DNA of 64,000 nucleotides from Ceratothoa steindachneri (GCA_963969495.1 OZ018337.1:84108777-84172776), one strand, 5' to 3'; shown: positions 24,301 through 38,728, numbered from the stretch's first letter. Notes: generated from the letters alone by a model not told the origin. A program made the numbers and translations.

Positions 24301-27300
24301 AGATAACCTGAGATCGCTCCGCTTACGGAGAGATATTTCCCGTCTTTTATAAATTATTGGGTTAAGAGCGGATGCTAATTACGCTAGAGGAAATGTTAGT
24401 CCAGGACTAATAGAGTGAAAGGAAATAATCTTACTCTTCCTGTTTAGTTTTGTGACATGCATCAAAAAAGGTGAGTTGAATCTGTGTTACAAGGTGATTA
24501 ATTGCGTAGTATTTTTGTCTAGCGCCATTTTTAATCGACAAAAGCACGAGAACTAACAGAGCTAGATTGTGCCTGTTATTTTATCCGTCTGACAGTGATG
24601 AACCGATTCACTCTGAATTATTCGATCGCGTGAATTATATTCTGAGTGTTTCAGAAAAATTAAATACTGATAGCGGAGGCAGCTAAAAAATACGGGTATC
24701 TAAGACAAGTCATCGGCATAGAAATTGAATTTTAAAGCAATCAATGCAAATGCCTGTGTCAAGAAGATATAAAGGAAGATATAAAGGAATATATGAGGGA
24801 AAAGGAGCCTAGCAGTAAACCCAAAAGCAACTAGGTGGATTCAGCTTTACGATCATTTTTGCCTCTTTAATTGATCTATTTCAACAAAAAATAAAATTAA
24901 TTTCGTGCTAGGTTTTATTGAGCTCTCTAGTTTAAATTTTTACTCAATTAATCGAATAGTACCACAGATAAAGTGGTGCACTCTCTCGGGCACCTTTTCC
25001 CCTTTTTTATATCCCAATATTATTTCACGCCTGTTTAGACACAGCAAAGAGAGAAATATGGCGATGAAGATTCTCAAAAATAACCCTACCTAAGGTTCAT
25101 AATAGATCTCTCAACTCATAATCGTCTATTTAAATAAACAATCCTGAACACATTGACCTGCCCATCGAAACACTAAAAACAACTGATGAACATCAAAAAA
25201 AAAAAAACAAAAAACCTTATCACAGTTTAGTTACAGATAAAATAGTTTAAAAGCATCAAATAAAAAATAACAATTGAACTAAATCTTCGCTATGCGTTAA
25301 TTATCAAATAATCCTAAAAATATCAACTCACCTAAACAATGTCACCTAATCTAGGAAACATTAAATTTCCTGGAATCATTTTGTGTCGGTTCGACACAAC
25401 CGCTCTTACCTGCACCTGGTCACCGTTAGCTACCGTACTTGCTTATTGATAAAGAGACAGAGCCAAAGTGGTTGAAAGGTTACAGACAGGAAAAGAATAA
25501 ACGAGAGTTGTGATATATTTACCACCTAAATTACTCTTCTCTTTCATTCTCAACCGAAAGCTCACCCTTGATTTATGAAATATCTTCATTTGGCGGTGAA
25601 TCATTAAAATTAAGAAGACTGAACAAAAAAACAGTCACTAAAAGGGAAAATGATAACAGAAATAAACAGAATCAATTTGTGTTGAGTGAAGATAGAGGGC
25701 CATTGGAGATAGTAAGGAAAAAAAGGTTTGCATTGTTACCCTAAAAACCCCCAAGTTTGGTCAACAGGGAAAGTGAATAGAGATTAAATTGTGTAACCAT
25801 TCTATGAAGAATGAAGAACAAAATTCCTCTTCTTTTGTAGTTTAATGAAAACCTTTTGATGAAAGGTCACGAGTGATAAGAAGATTTAATGCCAAATATT
25901 TATTGAACTTTTGAGGATAAACGTCTAAGGAGACGAAACATATGACGATAAAGCAACAAATAGCATACAGAAAATAATCCATACAGGAACAAATTGCAAT
26001 AAAATTAATGATTCTAAATATCAATGGTCAAAAGGTTTTGGCAGTAAATATAATTAACTTTTAATATATTATCGGAAACATGGTTTCAATGTTTATTTGG
26101 AAACAAAAAATTAAATTCGAGATAGAAACCTCAACTATTGTTGTCGTTTTGAAGAATTCTCGTCCTATTTCAAAATATTTGGAACTCTGCGTGAAAATAA
26201 AGAAAGAGAAAATACTCAGGAATTTAGGTTAGGTTAGGATGATTTATCGGCCAGGTGTAACCACTTTTCATACGTCTTGCTCCAAATATAAGTACGAATA
26301 CACTCTTTTATTTATTAATTGAAAGTAAATAAAGACACTGCGTCGGCATTGCGGCTATGAGGGCTTTGTCTCAGTATTTAATAAAATATATAAAGTTCTT
26401 AAAAATTAAAATTGGTGTAATTTCAAAATCAGAACGACAACTAAAGGCGCGACGTCGTGGTAGTAAGTGTAACTCTCCACACCTTATCGTCGTTTTCCTC
26501 TCTCATTTAATACACTACATATATCTGTCCATGACTCCCCAAATGGCTGGATAAAGAAGGTAGTCAAAACAGAAACACTGTTCAACAGAGTCATTGGTCT
26601 GGAATTCTAATCTCTGTCCAAGAAAATACCGAAGACAAAAGAAGTTGGCTTCCTTATATTAAATAAAGCTAGATAGAAATGAGTGAGGGTAATGGAGATA
26701 GAAAGAAATAGTGTGAGAGACTGCTCATGAATATAACGGATAGATAGTTCTATGAGTAGTAATAAAGGAGGAAAATTCTGACATGGCAGAAAGAGCAAAG
26801 AAAACAGGAGCTCGAAATACTATTTTTCTTCCGCATCTATCTTTCTCACACCATCATTTCGCTTTCGCTTTCTCTGTTTTCTTTCTTTTACATTCTATCT
26901 TACTTTTCTCTTTCACTAATTCTCACTTTATCTGATTTGCATAGCACTAAAAGTATTGCATGAAATAGGAATAACTTTACAGCTCCCCTTTAATGCTAAA
27001 GTAGGCATCTCTTTTAGTCATCCAGCATATTTGAATTGTTATAAATTAGATACATTCCCACGAATGGCTTTGTTCACCGACGAAGAAACGAATATTCATA
27101 AGATGTAAAACTAGTTGTGAAATGGTTGTATGAAATAAAAAATCTGATTTCTTAGTTGGTTACAGAAATCCTTTGGGAGGACACAAACAACTTCCGCGCA
27201 ATCATTGCCAACTTCTTTGTGGTTCAGTTTGATCACCCAAACACAATAATACGCAAAATTTGAATATAGTTTGAGTCAGTGTTTAACGAAACTTCAGTTT

Positions 27301-27896
27301 TTTCTCTAACTTCAAGGAAGATAAAATCATTCCAATTTTGAATTTAGCTCATTGACTAAGTTTATCAAACAAAATAATAGTTGATAGTTTTCTACGAGGT
27401 CACCTAATTACATTTTACATTAAAAAATAATAAAAAATAACTGGTGAAGAGGACACACAATATTTAGAGGTAAATACAAGAAATCTTACACATAAAATTT
27501 AAATTTTAATTATGTGTAATATAGCCGAGTCTAAACAACCATTTAAAAGCTACGCATTCAATGGAATAAAAACTCAACTTTATCATGTTGTTTATTTTAA
27601 TTGAGGATCGTGTAATTCCACTATAAATATACACTAAAATCTTAGGCTTCATTTGCTTAATTAAACCAACGATATCACTTAAACTAGATTAAAAAGAAAA
27701 CTGGCAGAGGCGCGAGAGATGTTCGTTTGTTTATGAGTAAAGATCACAAGAGGCTTCAGTCATTAATGTCGTCTTCTGAGAATTGGTCGTTGGTCCAGGA
27801 GAGCGAAGTTAAGCTTCCTTGAGTCTCGTTAGTCACTTGATATATACAGTAGCTTCCCACCTTATTACCTATCGATGCAATTGCATTATGACGATA
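24300..27896. other. Outer right arm, no gene recognised
   Basis: This is the mirror of 1-3590. GGTTAGGTTAGG at about 26225-26237 is two telomere-like units only. A 62-codon and several similar frames carry no recognisable content. Confidence 0.6.
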
Positions 27897-29080
27897 TCTT
27901 TTATGTTATGACCATACTTACTATTTAAAATAGAACAATTAAATATAGATTTAAAAATAAACAAGATAAAGTTTAAAATCTTATACTTTTCACAAACAAA
28001 TGAACAAGATTCTTCAAAATCACTTCCAGATCTTCGGTTTTTTTTTCTCATGGCAATATTGCTTTATTTCATCATTTAAACCTAAGTAATCACAAAAGCA
28101 ATTTCTCATAACTAGAATTATTAACTAAAAATATTCGTAGTAAACACTTCATGAAAGAAACAATTATTAATATAATACTGGAAAACAAGAACCAATCTTT
28201 GTTAAATTCCTTCAATTTTCCAGGAAAATATTTAGAAGCTGGAAAAAAAGGTCTTTTCCTATCAAATCCGAGCAGGAATTTCGACATGAAGATTTTGCCA
28301 TTGCTCGTTCAAAACATATTCACCTTGGATCCGTTCAGCTCTAAGGGAAAATAAATATGTTCAAATATTCTAAACTGAGAGTTATAAAATATCGTTGTAT
28401 ATTTATAAAACATTTAGAGAGATAAAAGTTCTCCTTCCCAAAACATTATTATAATTGTCTGGTGGAATTATTTAGAGCCATAAATTCAAGCTTCGATATT
28501 ATGAATTAAAGGCTTAAATAATTAGAATGCTTAACATCTAAACTGCCAACTTCTTTCTTAAAGGACACAAAGATCAAATATTCTATTCAAACGGTAGCAT
28601 TACAAACGCATCCATTAAAAAATGGTATGCAATCTAGTGTTCAAGTCAATGCTCTTCCAATCTCGCCTATTGCGTCATGTATATTTTATAAAAGAATATT
28701 TGGGCGAATATCTTTCAAATTAAAGGCATTGGCTATTTGACATTAACTGACAGTCTAACACAAATAAACAACTATAAACAAAAAGAGAATTGACGAAAAG
28801 TTTGCTGAATTAAGAGGCAGCCTTCACTAAAAGGCGGAAAGATAAAGGCCTTGTCCAAAAACAATAAAAAATGCGAATAATCCATAAATGTTTTAAATTT
28901 CAATAAATTGCATATAAATAACAAATATAAAAGTATTTTGGTAATCTTATAAAGAAGAAATAGTAAAAAACAACCATCGTCAGTGGTAGTGTCCTAGGAT
29001 TATAATTTAGTCAAAGTAATGGTATATGTTGTTTATTGTGAACAAAATAGCTTGCTATCACACTTGCAAAACTCGATATA
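27897..29080. other. Unannotated AT-rich stretch
   Basis: I see no coding exon, RNA or classified repeat. Overlapping frames on both strands at 28090-28354 are mutual shadows with no recognisable protein. Confidence 0.5.
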
Positions 29081-29084
29081 GGCG

Positions 29085-29790
29085 AGGTCCAATGAAACTT
29101 TGTAGGAATATTCATAAGCAGTCATACATAAATGCAAATGTTCTTCACAGTGTAGTCAAATAAATATTCCTGTACGAAGTTTTTGCTAGATATAATCCGA
29201 AAATAATTTATGCGAGAGAAAGGAAACGAACTATATGGAATAGGGAGAATGCGATGATCTCATTCATGGTGGATCGATGAAGTATCGTCGATGTCAGGTA
29301 GATTTTTGATTTTAATGAAACTAATAAGTATGAATGGACAAAGAGGGGACAGGAAGTAAAATCAATAGTTACAGACTTTGGTTGAACTGGAAAAATAGAA
29401 TTAGAGAAAAGGTGGTTGGGCAAACGGTTGAAATAATTACATGAATGGCAAACCCGCTCGTTTAGAACAAAACAAATTGTTTGCTGCATGGAGAAGAAGG
29501 CGGGGCGAATAGCCAAGAAAGGTTGAATCAGAGGTGATTGCTTATTGAATCAACGAGCAATGGAAAGTGTGGGAGAATTCTGGGAATGAAATATAGGAGC
29601 TAAAGGTTAAAATTGGGATGTAGCATATCGGAAATACTTTAATCAAAGTAGAGGAGGTCATGCAAAAGTTCTCCTAGGTGGGATTTGGTAGGTTTAGAAA
29701 GAAAAGGCAAAACTCTGAAATAAGAAATTTTGTTATGAATTTTCCAGTCTCTACTAAACAGAAGGTGCACTTACAAATTATTAATAGTGC
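29085..29790 (+). repeat. Dispersed unclassified repeat, copy A
   Basis: This stretch aligns by eye with 51975-52680 in the same orientation. Shared words include GAATATTCATAA with CAGTCA and ACATAAATGC, TTTTGCTAGAT, TTATGCGAG, CGATGTCAGGTAGAT, and a GTGCACTTA-type word near the end. Neither copy has a clear frame, tRNA-like head or terminal repeat. The 102-codon minus-strand frame at 29208-29516 is not conserved in the other copy. Confidence 0.6.
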
Positions 29791-30226
29791 AGCCGAGATT
29801 CTCAGAAGGATGCCAATAAATGCAAATAAGAAGGAAAAGAGGAGCGAATAACTGAAAGATAAGAGTAAGAAAGAGACTAATCAATCATTTGGAAAGAAGA
29901 TGAATGAGAATCATAAGTTGTGAAAGAAGCATTTTGGGAAAGAAAGAAGAAATGTGAAAAACAGATTTGATAAAAGCTGTATGAGGCACAATAATAAGAA
30001 TGAAAGAGTAAGTGTGATGAGCAAGTCAAAGGTTGAAGGCGAGCGAATTTGTAACTATTAAAGAGGAAGTAAATGAAAAGATGCGTGGAATTTTGGGTTA
30101 AACCATGTGCTCTATCAGGGCATGGATGAGTTCAGCATGAACGGAATTGTTAGTGCTAATTGTTGTAGTTTGTATAGCAGAAGATAGAGGCACTGAGATG
30201 CTAAAGTATGTTGGTAAAACACCACA

Positions 30227-30279
30227 CTAAAATACGACGACGCTCATAGCTCTTGGCTATGAGCGTCGTGGTATTTTAG
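30227..30279 (+). repeat. 24-bp-arm hairpin
   Basis: The left arm at 30227-30250 (CTAAAATACGACGACGCTCA then TAGC) pairs with 30256-30279 over the 5-base loop TCTTG, with a single mismatch. It is GC-richer than its surroundings and lies just upstream of a tRNA-like B box at 30301. Confidence 0.9.
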
Positions 30280-30311
30280 CTAATAGCGCTTAATGACACA
30301 GGTTCAAATCC
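30254..30311 (+). other. tRNA-like B box, possible SINE head
   Basis: GGTTCAAATCC at 30301-30311 fits the RNA polymerase III B-box consensus exactly. TGGCTATGAGCG starting at 30254 is 47 bases upstream, close to the tRNA A-to-B spacing, but is a poor A box. No cloverleaf can be drawn because the 5' part is tied up in the hairpin. A tRNA-derived SINE fragment is possible. Confidence 0.35.
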
Positions 30312-30518
30312 ATCTCCTTTACTCATTTTCTTAAAACGGATAAAATAGTTTGCCCCTATTTTTTCTGTTACTATATCTTCCTTTTTCTCTCTTAAGCTTT
30401 AATGGTTCACGTAATAATAAATTCCCTAGAGTTTTTCCGGGTTGTTTTGCCAGTTTTCATTTCTTTGGGCATTTAAAATACATCTATTATATACTCTTAT
30501 CATGTATCATGTGATTTT

Positions 30519-30521
<3 letters not shown>

Positions 30522-30580
<59 letters not shown>
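30522..30580. repeat. (TA)n microsatellite
   Basis: An uninterrupted TA tract of about 59 bp within noncoding DNA. Confidence 0.96.
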
Positions 30581-30583
<3 letters not shown>

Positions 30584-30599
30584 TATGTTGTATTTTTAT

Positions 30600-33500
30600 G
30601 TTCTTGTTTGCGAATGACAGATTATCTTCGAATATTTTTACTCGATAAACTTACTTTCCTTTTCTGACGGAAAAGTCAAATAACAAATCCATTAAGGATG
30701 CAAGCACTTACCCTACATTGAAAAATACTCCATCTTTAAATAATAATCGTTCCTTTGCCTTTAGTTTTTATTTCTTATCAAGAAATTGATAGGAAATGGA
30801 TCCCTAAATATAAAATTTGTCCAAAATAAAACAGAAATGATCAAATGGAGCCAAGAAACAGAAAGTAATTGAGAGGTTAAAAGGTTCTTGCTGGTGGAAT
30901 TGAATAGTTAAAAAGAAGCAAAATCTTTTATCTTCGCTCAAGAATATATTCAGTTCATGATTTATTTTTCTCATTTGATTAATTTTTCATATTTTAACAG
31001 TTATTTGATTGCTAATTATTGGGAAAAGAATATAAAAAGCACACTGATAACTAATTAAATTTTACCGTGGGGTTTCTTTTAAGTGAAAGATGTTGGATTA
31101 TGAATAATATATGATACGATAAGTAGAAAGAAAAAGTAACGGAATGACAAACGTTTGAATGGATGATCTCTTTTATTGATTTAAATTATCTAAATATTCT
31201 ATAATTCATTATCATCCACTCACCTTTTACTGTGATCTTACATCACCATTATTGTTTTATAGTAGGTATTTCCATTTTACACAATGAAAGTAGTGTGGAA
31301 TGTTTTTTTATATTAATAACCTCTATTTTAATAGCATTTCTATAATTTCAATTTATGTTCAACGTTTTTCTATAAAGCAAGTTTTAAGACGATATTCTGA
31401 ACTCTCTTCTCTCACGATGAAAAATTAAGACAGATTCAGAATTGAAAATTACACCTCAAAAATTCTCTTAGCGAAACGACATTGATATCTTCGCAAGTTG
31501 ATTTCTTGCTCGTAGCTGGTTTAATTTAATAAAACGACCTGTTAAGACGGAGTTTGAAAAACCTTTTAAATCTCATTTTAAATCCCACTTCTTTTAAATT
31601 GAGCTTTCCAATTTGAGGGCTAATTTAAACCTGAGGAATTACTTATCTCTTCTGTTTAATCTTTGATCATGCGGTTTCTCATTTTCCTCCTTATATAGTA
31701 AACATTAATTACCTGTTAAACAGAATCAATTCAAATATTATACATGCAAGCTAACAATTAGGAAATGGCCATTTTCATTACACATTTTGCTCTAACATTT
31801 TATATTCATTCTACATTGTGTGTCAGTTACAACTCTAAAAATGCGAGTGGAGTGTTACTAGGCCAGATAATTAAAATAGAAAAAAATATATCAAAACTTA
31901 AATCTTTGAAGGCCACAGGATTTTCCCTAAACAAACATTTCTCTCGGAAACCCAACCCCCTGAAAGCAAATCCCTTTCACCGGTAAGTTTTCCTCGGCAA
32001 ATCTATGCCAGCGACCCCGCCTCTTACGACTTGCTTGATGGGTTAGAGTTTCCTTCGTCTTATATCATTACCAGTGAAGTGTTAGGTCCTTAACTATCTC
32101 CTAAATACAAGGTAACACCAAGGCGTCTTGTCTCCCTCGTTCGGGAGCAGAACTGGACAAAGTGATAGAAATAGTGGCCTAACGAAAAAAACCTTGGCAA
32201 GCCTGATCCCATAAACACCCCATCAGATGAAAATTTGATGAAAAACCAAATATCTTCAGAAAATTTTTCTGAAGTGGTATGGCTTATGGGGAAATTGATG
32301 ATGGCAGAGGAGAGAAAGAATTAAAATAAGTTTCTCATCAAAGAAAAAAGTAAATGACGGAAAAGAAAATCCCCGAATTTATCCTCGAATGGATTTACAA
32401 ATAACGCATGAACTTGGAATGTAAATCAAATATGACAATAACTCCCTCAATATACCACATCGTATGTAGCTTGAGTACCAGTGTACTATTATGTATTTTT
32501 ATATCTAATGTGAAATTTATTCTGAGGGTTATCCTTTTATACAAGAGGAGCTGCTTTGCCACTCTTCCTTACAGGAGGAGCTTGCGCTTGGCAGGAAGAC
32601 CTTAGGTCTCTGTCCTACGGCCAAGAAGAAATAATGATAAACCTTCAAAAATGCCACATTCCTAATGGTAGGGTCGAAAAAATTACCAGAATTTCATTAT
32701 CCATATTAATAAAAGTAAAAACGGCGCAAGGTCCAAAAATATTGAATTCGCTTAAGAATATCGTAGAAAATTCTCATAGAAAGATTACTTTTTCGACATT
32801 TTAAATAATTAGAAAGAAAAGACTTAGGATAAAATTGTCCTTTTTGATGACTTGGAAATTATAAATGAAAACTTTTGAAAATGATTATCGATAATGCATC
32901 CTTGAATTGGATGGAAATTTTTTACGATCAGGGCTATTTGTCATAGAATAGCCCAAATTTAAATAAACATATTCTAAAAGGAAAAATTTCAAGATTCTAA
33001 ACTTTTATTGAGTTAAGCAAAGAACCATATTTCGTTTTAGAAAGGAGAGGAAGGCTATGTGTCATTTAAGTAGCTTCTTCTCTTGCTACTCCATATATTT
33101 GTTAGGCAGTTTTAATTGCTTTAAAATCATTATGATTTGGAGAACATTAGTGGAATAATATTCAGATAAGCATTGTTTTTCTCCCATAAGAATTATAAAA
33201 ATGGTCGGAGTTCACTAGTATTCGCACGAGTGAATTTATGCCTCCAAAATTCACCCTGAATATTTACATATACATTTAGGGTTAAAGAGTATTAGTCAAG
33301 TTGGCGTGGGGCAAGTAATCCATTCTTTGATTTTTTAGGAAAAAATATTAAATCTCAAATTAGAATAAGTTTATGATTGTGATAGTAATTCCGCCAAGTC
33401 ATGATCGTTTGGGCCAAGTTTGTTCCGAAAAAACACAAATGTCAAAATATATCGAAAGGTTCAAACGTGGAAGTGTTTAGTCCGCATAAAATTGAAGCCT

Positions 33501-36050
33501 ACCATTAAAATGCACATGCTGACTTACCATTAAGAAAGGAGTGGGAAATGGTAGATATAGGTAGAAACAACTGATTTCTAGGAAGTTTCCTTTATAACAA
33601 TTTCTTTGGTAGAGTAAATGAGGAAAATATCTTTGGTGGATTCATTCGGGTTCAATTTTGGGCCAAGCTGAGGTTTCATTCTTTTCGATTAGGAGATTCA
33701 ATGTCGCACTTTTGAATGACTCCTATTTTAGATTAGTTGAAGCTGTGAATGAATTTTTCTTAAAACGGTGAATAAAAATAAAGTCTAAGTTCAGTCTAAA
33801 TGAATATACATACATATTTATGTAATGAAGAATTCAGGTAAGATAACTGTCGCCTATCTTTTCCACAAATAATACGCAGAACGAGATAGGGTAATCAAAA
33901 TATTTTAGAGGTAGAAAATAACCCAAATATTCATATATTTATTTGTCTTTTCTGCACAGCCTGCACGAGTATTAGATAAATTAAATAAATACAATAAAGT
34001 ACGAATACTGATGTTGTATCATAATTGTCACGAGGTGTCAATAAACTCTAATTATTATGTTTAATCAGAGAGAAAAACATCCAAAGGAGGAAATTAAACT
34101 CTAAAGTAATTTTAGGACAAATGGAATCTCTAATTTGTCCTTTTAAGGGTGATCTGAGAAAGATATTTCTCTCATTGCTGATCTCATCTATTATTAATTA
34201 TTGGTATTATTTTCTTCCGCAACTATTGGTGCATTTAAGCGTAAAATGAAGTTGTAATTGTTAGGAAAAAGGCGCTCTGTGAAGCCTTTGATGAAAGGCA
34301 AATAAAACCCATAGTAATCTTTATCGCTTATTTGATATGTTCGCAGTCGTTTCGTTACCAATCGGTGCCCAGTACTCCAAATTGAACTAGTCCCTCTAAA
34401 TACCTTCCGTCAATTTGACTTAATGGACACTACTTTGCTCAATGCCACTACTTTGCCACTTTTATCTTTTTTCTGTACATGATATTTCCTTTCTTTATCT
34501 TTCTCCTGAGATAAAATTTCATCTTTCATTACATTGTTTTATAACAAATGCTGTAAATCGGAAGCAGGTTGCAACCAACTGGTTTATAATAAGTGTAATA
34601 AAAGTCTATGGTGGCGATCAGAGTTCTGATGATTGATCAGGGTTTTACTGTTGAATTTGCCACAAAGCTGCATGTTAGTACAAATTTATGCTATAGTAAA
34701 TTCTGGTGCCCCCTTTATTGCATGGGAGAGAATTTTATGATTGGAAAAAGGAGTAAAGTCTTGAGTGAGACCTGTATAAAAAAGAGTTTACAGGGATGCT
34801 TGGTCTGCAAATGGTGGACGAAATAAAACGTAGTAAAGAAGAAATTCTGTTTGTATAAATAGGGGTGTGAATGAGTGCGTTGCTGTAAGTATTCTGAGGT
34901 GTTCTTGATGTGTAAGAGAATGAATGGAAATACACTTAGAAGGATAATATACGAGAGTAAGTGTTGAATTGTGAGAAGGTTGAGAAGACGGCGTAAAAGG
35001 CATTAAATAAATGAGTGTGTGAGAATGATCTGAGTGAGTAAGAAGTGTATTATTTATTTTCTGGAGAAGCTACCAAAACTAAATACTATTTCTGATGTTG
35101 AATCAGGAAAGAACAGTAAATCTGCATTTCTAACTTGCTTTGCATCAGAGCGATAAAAATATATTGATGTCCATACCAATTAATTAGCTGCTTTTAGTCT
35201 TAAAGTCTAAACTAAACACTCGGTCAGGTCAAATGTAAAAAAGTGCCTGATTGAATACCAAATGGGTGAAAATAATTTCGGTCAAAATTGGGTTTCAATT
35301 ACTTAAAAATATTTTAAATCATTTATTTTATAGCTTAAAATTTATCAACAATTTCGTTTTGTGACTTACGTAGAATTCGCAATTGCGATTTTTTTTTATT
35401 GATTTACGGATATTACTTTGAAAACATTTTCAGTGAATTTAAAATAAACACTTATTATTACCAACTTTGAGAAATATAGATTAATTATAAGATACCATAC
35501 ACTAGTTTCAACACTATTCAGCATATAATTTTAGCAGGGGTCCTTATAAAAATCAACAACCTAAGAAATTAGTTTTTAAATGTCATTCCAACTATGTACG
35601 TAACAAAGATGGGAAATGCATAAACGGATTCTTCAGAATAAAAACTTTCGCATTATTTAGTTTTAAATATAAACCGATCTCAATACAGGCTGGAAGAATA
35701 ACGAAAGATTTTTAACCACTTCAAAAGGAATTAAGGCCCTTTCTTAGTAGTTGTAAAATTTTTAAATTTTTATTTAAAATCAATCATTTGCTGGTCCTAA
35801 GATGTTAAATTTATTTCAATTACATATTCAAAGACGTTTAATAGAGTTGTTCACAAGAAAAAAACACCCATAAAGAATTCATGACCGTTCTAAAACAAGG
35901 TTTTACACCTCAGTATCCATAGGGAAAAGATTATCTTCCATCCTTTTAACAATTTTTACACCTGGGTAAGTGTGGGTAAAATTTTACCTACCTTTCTTTC
36001 AAAAAAGTTTTCAGAACGCGGCCGGTAATTATTTTTAACCTATTGATTCT
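30600..36050. other. Unannotated 5.4-kb AT-rich stretch
   Basis: I read through this region and found no supported gene or classified repeat. The short frames (for example 31765-31986, 32408-32804 and 34608-34826) have no recognisable motif, and neighbouring frames overlap them on the other strand. Confidence 0.45.
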
Positions 36051-36059
36051 ACTAGAAGT

Positions 36060-36840
36060 CCTTTGCATACTTCATGGCATGCATGTAAGCTAAGTTTTAT
36101 CGATATTTGCCTTGAAGTCCTTAACAGCTATAACTTGACGAATCGGAGGGCCTATGCCATCTTTAATATTAACATCACCTATGTAACGGAAGATCGCTTT
36201 GAGCCACTGGAAACATGGCTTGTTATGTTGCAGTGCTTTTGTAAATTGCTTCATTGGGCCTAGTTTCATATGTAGTGGTGGCAAAATGATTTTCTCGTTT
36301 TTAAATAGTGGCTCATCAATTAGATTATGGCATCCACCTGTTGCACTTTCCCAGAGGTGACCATTCTGATCCTACATAATGTTCTGTTCTGGCCCTACTC
36401 TCCTACTTGCAAAGGAAGCACATAAACTTTGGTATTTCTAGTTTTTGGCCAATTAACTATGACTACTGCTTTCAAATGCGCATAAATTAGCCACTCATCT
36501 CCTTCTGAATTAAGCGGGCTAGAACAAAAGCAAAGTTCTAAAATGTTACTTTTAATATGAATGAGTAAGCAACTGGAGTGATCCATGGTGTTCTCAATGT
36601 AAAAGAAAGCTCCTTTATGCTATAAAGAGAGGCATCTATGAATGACCTCCACTCATTGGTTCATATGTCAGCTCAAGATCATTAAATAGGCCTATGATAT
36701 CATTACGTTAAGTCCAGTTGTTTTCATAAAGCGAGGAGTTCACTCTGTTTCTTAGGGAGGGTTAGATAAAGAACTAAATCATTGAGTTCCGGTTGGGTGA
36801 TAAGGTGTGGTTTCTTGTCAGGTTCAAGCTGTGCCACATG
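36060..36840 (-). pseudogene. Remnant of a multi-copy uncharacterised arthropod/cnidarian protein family
   Basis: Minus-strand pieces in order are KPHLITQPELNDLV then LPKKQSELLA (about 36760-36830), RNDIIGLFNDLELTY (about 36670-36715), a WRSFIDASLYSIKGAFF-like block (about 36605-36655), DEWLIYAHLKAVVIVNW (about 36450-36510), and NEKIILPPLHMKLGPMKQFT (about 36240-36300). From memory this is the signature order of a repetitive, uncharacterised protein family seen in many arthropod and cnidarian genomes. It has LPPLHIKLGLMK-type and EWRLFIDSS-type blocks and is probably transposon-associated. Stops and frameshifts break it several times. A CTGCAG acceptor-like site precedes the reading at about 36990. 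Function is unknown and the family assignment is from recall. Confidence 0.55.
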
Positions 36841-37399
36841 TGGTGACTCTTGAGATTCGAGATTCTGCCATCGCTTTGTAGTTCTGAGAGCGGCTGTGAT
36901 ACAAGAAGGTCACTTGAATATCAACTGTGAGAATAGCAGATTGAAGATCTGGATACATGACAGATTTCTTGCCTTTTCTCTTTTGACCTGCAGGGAAGTA
37001 AAATAAAATATAATTTAAAATGGATATTGTTGCTGTGATCACTTATAGTAATAGAGTAGATACAACAAAGTATGCATTTTGATCTTTTTAATTGATAAAT
37101 CTTTTGAAAATATATTAAAAGCCAGGAAAGAAAACACATTCAATATCCGACTTTAATATGTGCCAAGCAGAAGCAGCATTCCGTTCAATGGTCCTTTGGT
37201 TTCTTGCAGACCAATGGTACGCTGAACATGAAGCCCTTTGCCTTTTACCCAGGCCGTAAGGGAACTTGTACATCTGTCTATTGTATTGTCTTAATGTAAC
37301 TGATCCATTGATATAACAGAAACTGCATGGGGAATTTTTCCATTCTCTAGGCATTTTAGCTCTCTCTCCAATAAAGAAACACCATTGTATTATGTGAAA

Positions 37400-38552
37400 A
37401 ATAATATAAATAATAACAGCAACAAATATTAAATGAAAAAATAAAAATAGGAAGCATTTATAGTAAGGGAACCAAATTATGTAGCGTTACTTAAGAGTTA
37501 CTACGGATTTAGACCCATATAACTAAAAATAATTAAGTATACTCTCATCGATTTCATATGTTAGGTTAAAAAATACCTAAGGAAAACCAAATTAAAATTA
37601 TATAAAAATGCATTAATAACCTTTAGAGTTGTTAATTTCGGATCAATCATATTTGCATTTAATCCCTAAGAAACCATCTGTGTATTAAACGTAAGTAAGA
37701 TGGTAATTCACAAGAAAATGGAGAGTCGCAGAAAGAGCAAGGATGTTATCTTCGTAATTCCATCGAAAAATGGCCCTAAAAAGGTTATTCTCATTCCCGC
37801 TTTTTTAATCTTTTTCGCTGTAATGAAGAATTTAAATAAAAAAAAATTGAATTGAATGGAATATCTTGTGGAATTTCAATACAACCGAAAAGTTTGAAAA
37901 TAAACTCTATAGGAAGTTTTCTATTAAAAATTTAATAAGAAAATTTAGACGAGGTCATCGATTTCCTCTAAAGAGTAACAAATAAAGTCAGCAAAGAAAA
38001 AAAAGGTGAAGTCTGATCGATTCATATTAAGAAATAAAATATTCCTGTAGAGTTTAATTATAACGCCTAAGTAGAAGTTCCCATTCCACACAAATTTCAA
38101 GGGAGAAGAAAATTGTCCAAAATTCCTATTTTCCACCACCTCTGAATTAATTTCTTTTTTCCTCAAATTCTTAACAAAAAACGTCCTAAATTGAACTTTT
38201 TAAAAGCAAAATCTTAGCCAGGAATGGTGTTTACGAGTTCCGCGAGAATCTGCCGTCAGAAGCTGCCAATCAAAAGCGCTTTAACTAACAATAATTTAAC
38301 TTAGTTAAACCATCTGGCGAAACACAGCCACAGTTCCATGCGGTATAACTACTTCTGTTCACCTAACCTTAACACTCTTTGAGAAAAATCTTTCTTGTAG
38401 CGATGATTTAATTGGTTTCAATTTTAATTTTTAATAAATGAATATGAAGCCTCACAAGCCATAGAATGTCCAATAAGCTCTTCTTTATAATTAATTTAAC
38501 TCAGTTTCGTGTTTGCAAATGCGAGAGAAGACGTAGTTTTACCGAAAGTTTG

Positions 38553-38555
<3 letters not shown>
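37400..38555. other. Unannotated stretch
   Basis: AT-rich noncoding sequence. The 73-codon minus-strand frame at 37945-38166 has no recognisable content. Confidence 0.5.
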
Positions 38556-38641
<86 letters not shown>

Positions 38642-38642
38642 G

Positions 38643-38728
<86 letters not shown>
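38556..38728. repeat. (TA)n microsatellite with TGTA interruptions
   Basis: A tract of about 173 bp of TA has TGTATA interruptions at about 38631, 38641 and 38665. It is the longest TA tract in the window, and frames reading through it (IYIY repeats) are artefacts. Confidence 0.96.
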
